Shown here: one piece after another, positions 57,743 through 64,000 of the stretch
How positions within the stretch are numbered: the first letter of the stretch is position 1
Layout: each line of letters starts with the position of its first letter
Assembly (NCBI RefSeq): GCF_900100955.1
Contig: NZ_FNCC01000004.1
Span: forward strand, 434,001-498,000
DNA length: 64,000 nt
From: Lentzea fradiae
GTDB lineage: Bacteria > Actinomycetota > Actinomycetes > Mycobacteriales > Pseudonocardiaceae
Direction: 5' to 3'
Made by a program: the position numbers and the translations under genes
The notes under the pieces: model-generated
Database searches by the model: none
Told to the model about the DNA's origin: nothing
Seen by the model: only the letters and a program-made list of their open reading frames with translations

Positions 57743-58221
57743 GTCAACACCTGCTCACCCATGAGCTCCCGCATCCGCGCGAGCCCGCGCGAGGTCTGGC
57801 TCTTCACCGTGCCGACACCACAGCCGAGAGCGCGAGCCGTGTCGGCTTCGCTGAGGTCGTCGAAGAACCGCAGCACCAGAACGGCACGCATCTTCTTCGG
57901 CAACTGCGCCAGTGCTCGCACGACCGTCTCCGAGTTCACGACCCGTTGCTCATGTCCCGCTGTGACCGGCGTCTCCGCGTGCTCGAACGGCGCCTCCGGC
58001 TTGCGGGCCCGCCGCCGCCACCTGTTCGCCGCCGCGTTCGCGATCGATGCGCGCGCATAAGCCTCGGGTGAGGTCTTGATCCGGCGCCACTTGCCGTACA
58101 TGCCCATGAGAACGTCCTGCAGGATGTCCTCGGCAGCGCCTCTGTCTCCGCCGCACAGCAGGTAGGCGGTGCGCAGCAAGCTTTGTGAGCGCAACGCCAC
58201 GAAGTCCTCGAAGTCCTGCAT
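57733..58221 (-). CDS. SigE-family ECF RNA polymerase sigma factor
   Basis: Sigma factor of 162 residues. Region 2: [40 protein letters not shown]. Region 4: [40 protein letters not shown] followed by TSRGLARM. It matches the compact SigE family (TIGR02983-like, common in actinobacteria), with no extra C-terminal domain. ATG start after ggaggggg. It is divergent from atpC, 105 bp away. Its regulon is unknown; autoregulation and control of the downstream membrane gene are likely. Confidence 0.92.
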   Translation of the reverse strand: MQDFEDFVALRSQSLLRTAYLLCGGDRGAAEDILQDVLMGMYGKWRRIKTSPEAYARASIANAAANRWRRRARKPEAPFEHAETPVTAGHEQRVVNSETVVRALAQLPKKMRAVLVLRFFDDLSEADTARALGCGVGTVKSQTSRGLARMRELMGEQVLTWS

Positions 58222-58288
58222 GTCCCCCTCCGGCGGTTGTCGAAGGTACTGACACCGGGCGGGGCGGCGAGGTTGTCAGGCGACCGTT

Positions 58289-58326
58289 TAGACTCAACCC
58301 GACTCCAGACGACGAGGGAGATACGC
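58289..58326 (+). promoter_or_regulatory. Separate atpC promoter
   Basis: TAGACT at 58289-58294 (same box as at argS) predicts a start near 58301 and a ~26-nt leader with gaggga before the GTG at 58327. No good -35 is at standard spacing. It is needed because atpC is cut off from the main atp operon. Confidence 0.45.
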
Positions 58327-58692
58327 GTGGCCGAGATGACCGTTGAACTGGTCGCCGTTGAACGCCGTTTGTGGTCCGGTACGGCCACCTCCGTTTCGGC
58401 GCAGACGACCGAGGGCGAGATCGGCATCCTGCCCGGTCACGAGCCCGTGCTGGGCCAGCTGGTCGAGGGTGGCGTGGTGCGCATCCGCACGACCGACGGT
58501 GGCCTTGTCACCGCCGCCGTGCACGGTGGCTTCCTGTCCGTGACCGGCTCGGGCGTGTCGATTCTCGCCGAGGACGCCGACCTCGCGGACGAGATCGACG
58601 TGAACGCGGCGCGGTCGGCGCTGCAGGACGCGGACGACGCCGAGCGCGCACGGGCGGCAGCGCGCGTGCGGGCCGTGGAACAGTCGGCCTGA
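58327..58692 (+). CDS. atpC: ATP synthase F1 subunit epsilon
   Basis: Protein of 121 residues. The beta-sandwich domain has [40 protein letters not shown] and [20 protein letters not shown]. The C-terminal part is the short actinobacterial type ([20 protein letters not shown]), shorter than in E. coli. It links the rotor and can restrain hydrolysis. GTG start after acgagggaga. It belongs to the atp operon in relatives but here lies 8.2 kb downstream of atpD behind other genes. Confidence 0.95.
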   Translation: MAEMTVELVAVERRLWSGTATSVSAQTTEGEIGILPGHEPVLGQLVEGGVVRIRTTDGGLVTAAVHGGFLSVTGSGVSILAEDADLADEIDVNAARSALQDADDAERARAAARVRAVEQSA

Positions 58693-58714
58693 GACAGGGC
58701 GCGAGGGCCCAGCC

Positions 58715-59146
58715 GTGGGGATCACCGAGATTGCCGGACTGGTCCTTCTCGGAGTGGCGGTCATCATCTGCTACTTCGCCTGGCGCCGCGTCCGGCTGCT
58801 GCGTGAAGGCGGAGTGCACGTGGCGCTCCGCAGCCAGTTCGACGACCGCGGTCGCGGCTGGCATCTGGGTGTAGGGCACTACCGGGGCGACTCGTTCGCC
58901 TGGTTCCGCGTCCTGTCGCTCGGGTCCCGGCCCGACCAGCTGATCTCGCGGGACGGGCTGGAGATCGACGCCCGGCGGGAACCGACGGGGCCCGAGGCGT
59001 ACGCGATGCCCGTCGGGGCCACGGTGCTGCGGTGCCGGTCCGGTTCCGGCGAGGTGGAGATCGCGATGGGGCCGGATGCTTTGACCGGGTTCCTGTCCTG
59101 GCTGGAGGCGTCTCCGCCGGGACGCTCGATTCCCTGGGCCTCTTGA
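58715..59146 (+). CDS. DUF2550 membrane protein
   Basis: Protein of 143 residues with an N-terminal membrane helix (IAGLVLLGVAVIICYFAW) and a soluble domain (GGVHVALRSQFDDRGRGWHL, VLRCRSGSGEVEIAMGPD, ending FLSWLEASPPG). It is the Rv1312-like gene that follows atpC in mycobacteria; function unknown, though association with atpC suggests a membrane-energetics or envelope role. GTG start 22 nt after atpC, probably cotranscribed. Confidence 0.88.
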   Translation: MGITEIAGLVLLGVAVIICYFAWRRVRLLREGGVHVALRSQFDDRGRGWHLGVGHYRGDSFAWFRVLSLGSRPDQLISRDGLEIDARREPTGPEAYAMPVGATVLRCRSGSGEVEIAMGPDALTGFLSWLEASPPGRSIPWAS

Positions 59147-59154
59147 GCTGCACC

Positions 59155-59186
59155 GAAGGGCGCCTCCCGCGTGGGAGGCGCCCTTC
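59155..59186. terminator. Bidirectional terminator
   Basis: gaagggcgcctccc (59155-59168) pairs perfectly with gggaggcgcccttc (59173-59186), loop gcgt. It lies between the convergent DUF2550 and adenosyltransferase genes. Confidence 0.9.
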
Positions 59187-59209
59187 GTGGTCACCGGGTG
59201 CCGTGTGCG

Positions 59210-59782
59210 TCAGGCGTTCTCGCCCGGCTGCCAGAGCACGTCGCCGTCCGGGTTCGCCACCCTGGCGAGGATGAAGAGCAGGTCCGACAGGCGGTTCAGG
59301 TACTTCGCGGTCAGGACGTTGGTGTGCTCGGCGTCGGCGTCGATGAGCGCCCAGGTGCGTCGTTCCGCCCGGCGGGCGACGGTGCGGGCCTGGTGCAGGA
59401 GGGCCGCTCCCGGGGTGCCGCCGTTCAGGATGAAGGAGTCCAGTTTGCCCAGGCGTTCGTTGAACTCGTCGCAGTAGCCCTCCAGGCGGTCCACGTATGC
59501 CTGGGTGATGCGCAGGGGCGGGTACTCCGGGTCGGGGACGATCGGGGTGCAGAGGTCTGCTCCGACGTCGAAGAGGTCGTTCTGGACCTTGCGGACCACT
59601 TCGTGGACGTCCGGGGCCAGCTGGCCCAGGGCCAGTGCCACGCCCAGGGACGCGTTGGTCTCGTCGACGTCCGCGTACGCCTCGATCCGGGGGTCCGTCT
59701 TCGGGACGCGGGAGAAATCGCCCAGACCGGTCGTGCCGTCGTCGCCTACGCGTGTGTAGATCTTCGTGAGATGTACCGCCAT
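59210..59782 (-). CDS. Cob(I)alamin adenosyltransferase (PduO type)
   Basis: Protein of 190 residues converting cob(I)alamin and ATP to adenosylcobalamin. ATP-binding N-terminus KIYTRVGDDGTTGLGD; DVDETNASLGVAL; the C-terminal helix NRLSDLLFILARVANPDGDV is the PduO signature. The ATG at 59782 is 7 nt after TAGAGT (minus strand) without a Shine-Dalgarno, so leaderless; the frame is open to 59851. Rv1314c-like, divergent from murA with 35 bp between. Its product is the cofactor of MeaA, encoded 1.7 kb away. Confidence 0.93.
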   Translation of the reverse strand: MAVHLTKIYTRVGDDGTTGLGDFSRVPKTDPRIEAYADVDETNASLGVALALGQLAPDVHEVVRKVQNDLFDVGADLCTPIVPDPEYPPLRITQAYVDRLEGYCDEFNERLGKLDSFILNGGTPGAALLHQARTVARRAERRTWALIDADAEHTNVLTAKYLNRLSDLLFILARVANPDGDVLWQPGENA

Positions 59783-59817
59783 GAGTGGCACTCTATGACC
59801 GTCCGTAGGATTGCCGC

Positions 59818-61083
59818 GTGAGCGAGCATTTCCGGGTACACGGTGGCGCACGGCTGGTCGGCGAAGTCGACGTCGTCGGGGCCAAGAACAGCGTTCTCAA
59901 GCTGATGGCGGCCGCCCTGCTCGCTGAGGGCACCACGACCATCACCAACTGCCCGGACATCCTCGACGTGCCGTTGATGGCCGACGCGCTGCGCAGTCTC
60001 GGGTGCCAGGTCGAGCTCGAAGGGGACGTGGCGAGGATCACCACGCCCGCCGAGCTGAGCTACCAGGCCGACTCCGAGGCGATGGGCAAGCTGCGGGCCA
60101 GCATCTGCGTGCTCGGACCGCTCGTCGGGCGGTGCAAGCGGGCCGTCGTGGCGTTGCCGGGTGGGGACGCGATCGGGTCGCGGCCGCTCGACATGCACCA
60201 GAGCGGGCTGGAGAAGCTCGGTGCCACCACGTCGATCGAGCACGGGTGCATCGTCGCCGAGGCCGAGGGGCTGCACGGCGCGCAGATCTGGCTCGACTTC
60301 CCGAGCATGGGCGCCACCGAGAACATCCTGATGGCGGCGGTGCTGGCGAACGGCACGACGGTCATCGACAACGCGGCTCGCGAGCCGGAGATCGTCGACC
60401 TCTGCCTGATGCTGACCCAGATGGGCGCGAAGGTCGAAGGGGCCGGCACGTCCACGTTGACGGTGCACGGCGTCAAGGAGCTCAAGCCGACCGAGCACCG
60501 CGTCATCGGCGACCGGATCGTCGGTGCCACGTGGGGGTTCGCCGCCGCCATGACGCGCGGTGACGTGCGGGTGCGCGGGGTGAACCCGCACCACCTCGAC
60601 CTGGTGCTGGAGAAGCTGCGGATGGCGGGCGCCGAGGTGACCGTCTACGAGGGCGAGGACGAGGGCTTCCGGGTCGTCATGGAGGACAGGCCGAAGGCCG
60701 TCGACTTCGTGACGCTGCCCTACCCCGGCTTCGCCACGGACAACCAGCCGTTCGCGATCGCGCTGTCCGCGGTCGCCGAGGGCACCTCGATGATCACCGA
60801 GAACCTGTTCGAGGCCCGGTTCCGGTTCATCGACGAGATGATCCGGCTGGGTGCCGACGCGCGCACGGACGGCCATCACGCCGTGATCCGCGGTGTCGAG
60901 AAGCTGTCCAGCGCGCCGGTGTGGGCGAGCGACATCCGGGCGGGGGCCGGGCTGGTGCTCGCCGGGCTGTGCGCGGACGGGGCCACCGAGGTCTACGAGA
61001 TCTTCCACATCGAGCGCGGCTACCCCGGTTTCGTGGAGAACCTCCGCAAGCTGGGCGCCGACGTGGAGCGGGTCAGCTCCTGA
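59818..61083 (+). CDS. murA: UDP-N-acetylglucosamine 1-carboxyvinyltransferase
   Basis: Enzyme of 421 residues for the first committed step of peptidoglycan synthesis (enolpyruvyl transfer from PEP to UDP-GlcNAc). [17 protein letters not shown] holds the conserved Lys-Asn pair. The active-site loop is [15 protein letters not shown] with D117 where most bacteria have Cys (C115 in E. coli), the same change as in M. tuberculosis. C-terminal [19 protein letters not shown] is typical. The GTG at 59818 lies 6 nt after TAGGAT (59806-59811), leaderless. Its end overlaps the converging small gene by 11 nt. Confidence 0.96.
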   Translation: MSEHFRVHGGARLVGEVDVVGAKNSVLKLMAAALLAEGTTTITNCPDILDVPLMADALRSLGCQVELEGDVARITTPAELSYQADSEAMGKLRASICVLGPLVGRCKRAVVALPGGDAIGSRPLDMHQSGLEKLGATTSIEHGCIVAEAEGLHGAQIWLDFPSMGATENILMAAVLANGTTVIDNAAREPEIVDLCLMLTQMGAKVEGAGTSTLTVHGVKELKPTEHRVIGDRIVGATWGFAAAMTRGDVRVRGVNPHHLDLVLEKLRMAGAEVTVYEGEDEGFRVVMEDRPKAVDFVTLPYPGFATDNQPFAIALSAVAEGTSMITENLFEARFRFIDEMIRLGADARTDGHHAVIRGVEKLSSAPVWASDIRAGAGLVLAGLCADGATEVYEIFHIERGYPGFVENLRKLGADVERVSS

Positions 61084-61360
61084 GCACGAGCCGCGCGTTC
61101 GCGACGTCCTGCGGGAAGACCATCACCCGGTAGGGCGCGTGGCGCGAGCGCGTGGCCCGCACGCCGTTGGCCTTCAGCTTGCGCACGAGGACCTTCGCCG
61201 CCTCCTCGGTGGGCACGAGCGCCACCTCGCTCAGCAACCCGAAGTCGGTGCCGTCCAGGTCGGGCACCGGCCGCCGGTCGTCGCCCGCGAAGTACCTCAG
61301 CACCAGTGCCAGCAAGCCGAGAACGGCGAAGACCACGACGATCTGGTAAAGGCCCGTCAC
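61073..61360 (-). CDS. Small membrane protein with DUF2007-like domain
   Basis: Protein of 95 residues: an N-terminal membrane helix ([18 protein letters not shown]) and a soluble part reading [20 protein letters not shown] then [17 protein letters not shown], like the DUF2007 signal-transduction fold (position-specific Val/Leu and final A..L). GTG start at 61360 next to ggagag. It overlaps the murA end tail-to-tail. Family placement is tentative. Confidence 0.65.
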   Translation of the reverse strand: MTGLYQIVVVFAVLGLLALVLRYFAGDDRRPVPDLDGTDFGLLSEVALVPTEEAAKVLVRKLKANGVRATRSRHAPYRVMVFPQDVANARLVLRS

Positions 61361-61463
61361 CTCTCCATCATGCGCTCAGTGGACTCGATTCAGTGAGCAA
61401 TCGCACGCGCGCCAACAGTTACTGGCCAGTACGCTCCGGACAACGACGTTGTGGGAGGTTGCT

Positions 61464-63458
61464 GTGCCGTATCCGGCTGACCGTGAACGCGACCGCCCCT
61501 GGGTGATGCGCACGTACGCGGGCCACTCCTCGGCAGCGGCGTCCAACGCGCTGTACCGCCGCAACCTCGCCAAGGGGCAGACGGGTCTCTCCGTCGCGTT
61601 CGACCTGCCGACGCAGACCGGCTACGACCCCGACGACGAGCTCGCCAAGGGCGAGGTCGGCAAGGTCGGCGTGCCGATCAGCCACATCGGCGACATGCGG
61701 CAGCTGTTCGACCAGATCCCGCTCGCGGGCGCCAACACGTCGATGACGATCAACGCGACGGCCATGTGGCTGCTCGCCCTCTACGTCACCGTGGCCGAGG
61801 AGCAGGGCGCGGACCCGGCGGCACTGGCCGGCACGACGCAGAACGACATCATCAAGGAGTACCTGTCGCGCGGGACGTACGTGTTCCCGCCGGGACCGTC
61901 GCTGCGGCTGATCACCGACATGGTCGCGTGGACCGTGTCGAACGTGCCGAAGTGGAACCCGATCAACATCTGCAGCTACCACCTCCAGGAGGTCGGCGCG
62001 ACACCGGCGCAGGAGGTCGCGTACGCGATGTGCACGGCGATCGCGGTCCTCGACTCGGTGCGCGACTCCGGGCAGGTGCCGCAGGAGAAGTTCGGTGACG
62101 TCGTCGCCCGCATCTCCTTCTTCGTGAACGCCGGTGTGCGGTTCGTCGAAGAGATGTGCAAGATGCGTGCGTTCGCCCAGATCTGGGACGAGATCACGCG
62201 GGAGCGTTACGGCGTCGAGAACCCGAAGCACCGCCGTTTCCGCTACGGCGTGCAGGTCAACTCGCTGGGGCTGACCGAGGCGCAGCCGGAGAACAACGTC
62301 CAGCGCATCGTGCTGGAGATGCTCGCGGTGTCGTTGTCCCGCAACGCCCGTGCCCGCGCCATCCAGCTGCCCGCGTGGAACGAGGCGCTGGGCCTGCCGC
62401 GTCCGTGGGACCAGCAGTGGGCGCTGCGCATGCAGCAGGTGCTCGCGTACGAGACGGACCTGCTGGAGTACGAGGACATCTTCGACGGCTCGCCCGTCAT
62501 CGAGGCCAAGGTGAACGAGATCCTCGCCGGTGCGCGCGAGGAGATCGACCGCGTGCAGTCGATGGGCGGTGCCGTCGCGGCCGTCGAGTCCGGCTACATG
62601 AAGTCGCAGCTCGTCTCGTCGCTCGCGGACCGGCGCCGTCGCGTCGAGTCGGGCGAGGAGATCGTGGTCGGCGTCAACAAGTTCGACACGACCGAGCCGT
62701 CGCCGTTGCAGGCCGAGGGCGCCAACGCGATCGAGACCATCGACCCGATCGTCGAGCTGCACGCCGTCGAGGCGATCCAGCAGTGGCGCGCGAACCGCGA
62801 CAACGCGGCCGTCGAGGCGTCGCTGGACGCGTTGCGCGAAGCCGCCAAGACCGATCAGAACCTCGTCGAGGTGACGCTGGCGTGTGCGCGCGCCGGTGTG
62901 ACGACGGGCGAGTGGTCGCAGGCGCTGCGGGACACGTTCGGCGAGTACCGCGCACCGACCGGTGTCTCCGGCGCCTCGGCTTCCGGTGAGGCCGGGTCGG
63001 AGATCGCACGGGTCAGGGACCGGGTGCGCGCGACGGGCGAGGAGATCGGCGAGCGGCTGCGGATGCTGGTCGGCAAGCCGGGCCTCGACGGGCACTCCAA
63101 CGGCGCCGAACAGGTCGCCGTGCGGGCCCGCGACGTCGGCTTCGAGGTCGTCTACCAGGGCATCCGCCTGACCCCGGCGCAGATCGTGGCCGCCGCCGTG
63201 CAGGAGGACGTGCACGTCGTCGGCCTCTCGATCCTGTCCGGCTCGCACCTCGAGGTCGTGCCCGCGGTGGTCGACGGTCTGCGGGAGGCAGGCGCCGGGG
63301 ACATCCCCGTGATCGTGGGCGGCATCATCCCGCCGGACGACGCCGCCAAGCTGCGCGAACGAGGCGTGGCGCGGGTCTTCACGCCGAAGGACTACGAGCT
63401 GACCGAGATCATGGACGAGATCGTCACCGTGATCCGAGAGGTGCGTTCTCCGGCCTAG
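61464..63458 (+). CDS. meaA: Ethylmalonyl-CoA mutase-type protein MeaA (AdoCbl-dependent)
   Basis: Single-chain mutase of 664 residues. The N-terminal TIM-barrel shows RTYAGHSSAAASNALYRRNL, SVAFDLPTQTGYDPDDELAK, NTSMTINATAMWLLALY and GTTQNDIIKEYLSRGTY. The C-terminal B12 domain has the base-off motif DxHxxG as GLDGHSNGAEQV (D542, H544, G547) and VVGLSILSGSHLEVVPAVV. The pattern matches MeaA of Streptomyces rather than methylmalonyl-CoA mutase; it isomerises ethylmalonyl-CoA to methylsuccinyl-CoA in the ethylmalonyl-CoA pathway and feeds polyketide precursors. The GTG at 61464 with ggagg is chosen over the TTG at 61449. It is followed after 17 bp by an enoyl-CoA hydratase gene. Confidence 0.92.
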   Translation: MPYPADRERDRPWVMRTYAGHSSAAASNALYRRNLAKGQTGLSVAFDLPTQTGYDPDDELAKGEVGKVGVPISHIGDMRQLFDQIPLAGANTSMTINATAMWLLALYVTVAEEQGADPAALAGTTQNDIIKEYLSRGTYVFPPGPSLRLITDMVAWTVSNVPKWNPINICSYHLQEVGATPAQEVAYAMCTAIAVLDSVRDSGQVPQEKFGDVVARISFFVNAGVRFVEEMCKMRAFAQIWDEITRERYGVENPKHRRFRYGVQVNSLGLTEAQPENNVQRIVLEMLAVSLSRNARARAIQLPAWNEALGLPRPWDQQWALRMQQVLAYETDLLEYEDIFDGSPVIEAKVNEILAGAREEIDRVQSMGGAVAAVESGYMKSQLVSSLADRRRRVESGEEIVVGVNKFDTTEPSPLQAEGANAIETIDPIVELHAVEAIQQWRANRDNAAVEASLDALREAAKTDQNLVEVTLACARAGVTTGEWSQALRDTFGEYRAPTGVSGASASGEAGSEIARVRDRVRATGEEIGERLRMLVGKPGLDGHSNGAEQVAVRARDVGFEVVYQGIRLTPAQIVAAAVQEDVHVVGLSILSGSHLEVVPAVVDGLREAGAGDIPVIVGGIIPPDDAAKLRERGVARVFTPKDYELTEIMDEIVTVIREVRSPA

Positions 63459-63475
63459 GGCCTTAGATTCGCTGA

Positions 63476-64000
63476 ATGGTCGACGTTGCCCGGGACGGGT
63501 CGGTTGTCCGCATCACGATGAACCGGGTCGCCCGGCGCAACGCGTTGTCCGCCGAGCACCTGACAGAGCTGCTGGAGGCGTTCCGCGAAGCCGGTGCGTC
63601 CGACGCGGCCGGGATCGTGCTGGGCGCCGAAGGCCCGGTTTTCTCGGCAGGACACGACTTCGCGGACGTGCACGCACGTGACGAAGAGGGCGTGCGGCTG
63701 CTGCTGGAGCTGTGCACGGTGCTGATGAAGACCATCCAGGCCGTGCCGCAGGTCGTCATCGCACGAGTGCAGGGCCTGGCGACCGCCGCAGGCTGCCAGC
63801 TGGTGGCGTCCTGCGACCTCGCCGTGGCCGCGGACACGGCAGGGTTCTCGTTGCCGGGCGGCAAAGCCGGGTGGTTCTGCCACACGCCCGCGGTGCCGGT
63901 CGCGAGGTCGATCGGCCGCAAGCGGCTGATGGAGCTGGTGCTGACCGGCGACGTCATCGACGCGGCGACGGCCGTGGACTGGGGCCTGATCAACCGCGCG
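63476..64000 (+). CDS. Enoyl-CoA hydratase/isomerase family protein (3' end cut by window edge)
   Basis: The frame gives 175 residues and runs off the window. Crotonase fold: VVRITMNRVARRNALSAEHL, the oxyanion-hole segment FSAGHDFADVHARD, IARVQGLATAAGCQLVASCD and the second segment FSLPGGKAGWFCHTPAVPV. The usual hydratase Glu pair cannot be clearly assigned (GLATAAGCQL replaces GxxxGGGxE), so it may be an isomerase-like or atypical member. The ATG at 63476 lies 6 nt after TAGATT (63464-63469), leaderless. Closeness to meaA suggests a role in the same acyl-CoA route, which is inference. Confidence 0.88.
   Translation, partial: MVDVARDGSVVRITMNRVARRNALSAEHLTELLEAFREAGASDAAGIVLGAEGPVFSAGHDFADVHARDEEGVRLLLELCTVLMKTIQAVPQVVIARVQGLATAAGCQLVASCDLAVAADTAGFSLPGGKAGWFCHTPAVPVARSIGRKRLMELVLTGDVIDAATAVDWGLINRA

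Overview
The window comes from a high-GC actinobacterium, most likely Pseudonocardiales (Lentzea, Saccharothrix or Actinosynnema type). Evidence is the very strong G/C third-position bias, frequent GTG/TTG starts, leaderless starts with a TANNNT -10 box 6-8 nt upstream, the crotonyl-CoA/ethylmalonyl-CoA type mutase MeaA, and a backbone matching the M. tuberculosis Rv1292-Rv1315 order as I recall it (argS-lysA-hom-thrC-thrB-rho-rpmE-prfA-prmC-tsaC-wecA-atpI-atpBEFHAGD-atpC-DUF2550-cobalamin adenosyltransferase-murA).

Region 1 (1-10.7 kb) is an accessory island with visibly weaker GC bias. It holds the start of a sigma-region-2-like gene on the minus strand, a SWIM zinc-finger gene, and a tightly overlapping four-gene SMC operon of the TIGR02677/TIGR02678/TIGR02680/TIGR02679 type. 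That operon is a Wadjet/EptABCD-like anti-plasmid condensin with a Toprim nuclease subunit. It abuts the 3' end of a tRNA-Arg(CCG) gene, with a 22-bp direct repeat in between. Region 2 (10.9-23.0 kb) carries secreted and metabolic genes: a subtilisin-like protease with a P domain, an alpha/beta hydrolase, a CDF metal exporter, a 1410-residue secreted GH92 alpha-mannosidase, an acyl-CoA dehydrogenase and a DUF3105-DUF305 pair.

Region 3 (23.2-43.4 kb) is the housekeeping backbone: arginyl-tRNA synthetase, lysine and threonine biosynthesis, Rho, L31, RF1, PrmC, TsaC and WecA. Two insertions interrupt it relative to the remembered mycobacterial order. A BAAT-type hydrolase and a dihydrolipoyl dehydrogenase lie between prfA and prmC. 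A three-gene TIR module lies between prmC and tsaC: a TIR-domain protein is divergent from a two-gene operon for a membrane protein and a small protein, and those two share a nearly identical ~27-residue motif that looks like an amyloid/homotypic signalling motif. This is my best candidate for an undescribed signalling or defence system.

Region 4 (43.5-59.2 kb) is the ATP synthase operon. It is unusual because atpC is separated from atpD by about 8.2 kb. A strong terminator follows atpD, then come a DUF262-HipA kinase pair (HipA broken into two overlapping frames, no HipB gene), a heterodimeric ABC exporter with one thoroughly degenerate ATP site, and a minus-strand SigE-family sigma factor with a membrane partner. 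atpC then has its own putative promoter.

Region 5 (59.2-64 kb) contains the cobalamin adenosyltransferase, a MurA with Asp117 in place of the fosfomycin-targeted Cys, a small membrane protein, the AdoCbl-dependent mutase MeaA and the start of an enoyl-CoA hydratase gene running off the window. No rRNA, CRISPR array, transposase or prophage structural gene was seen.
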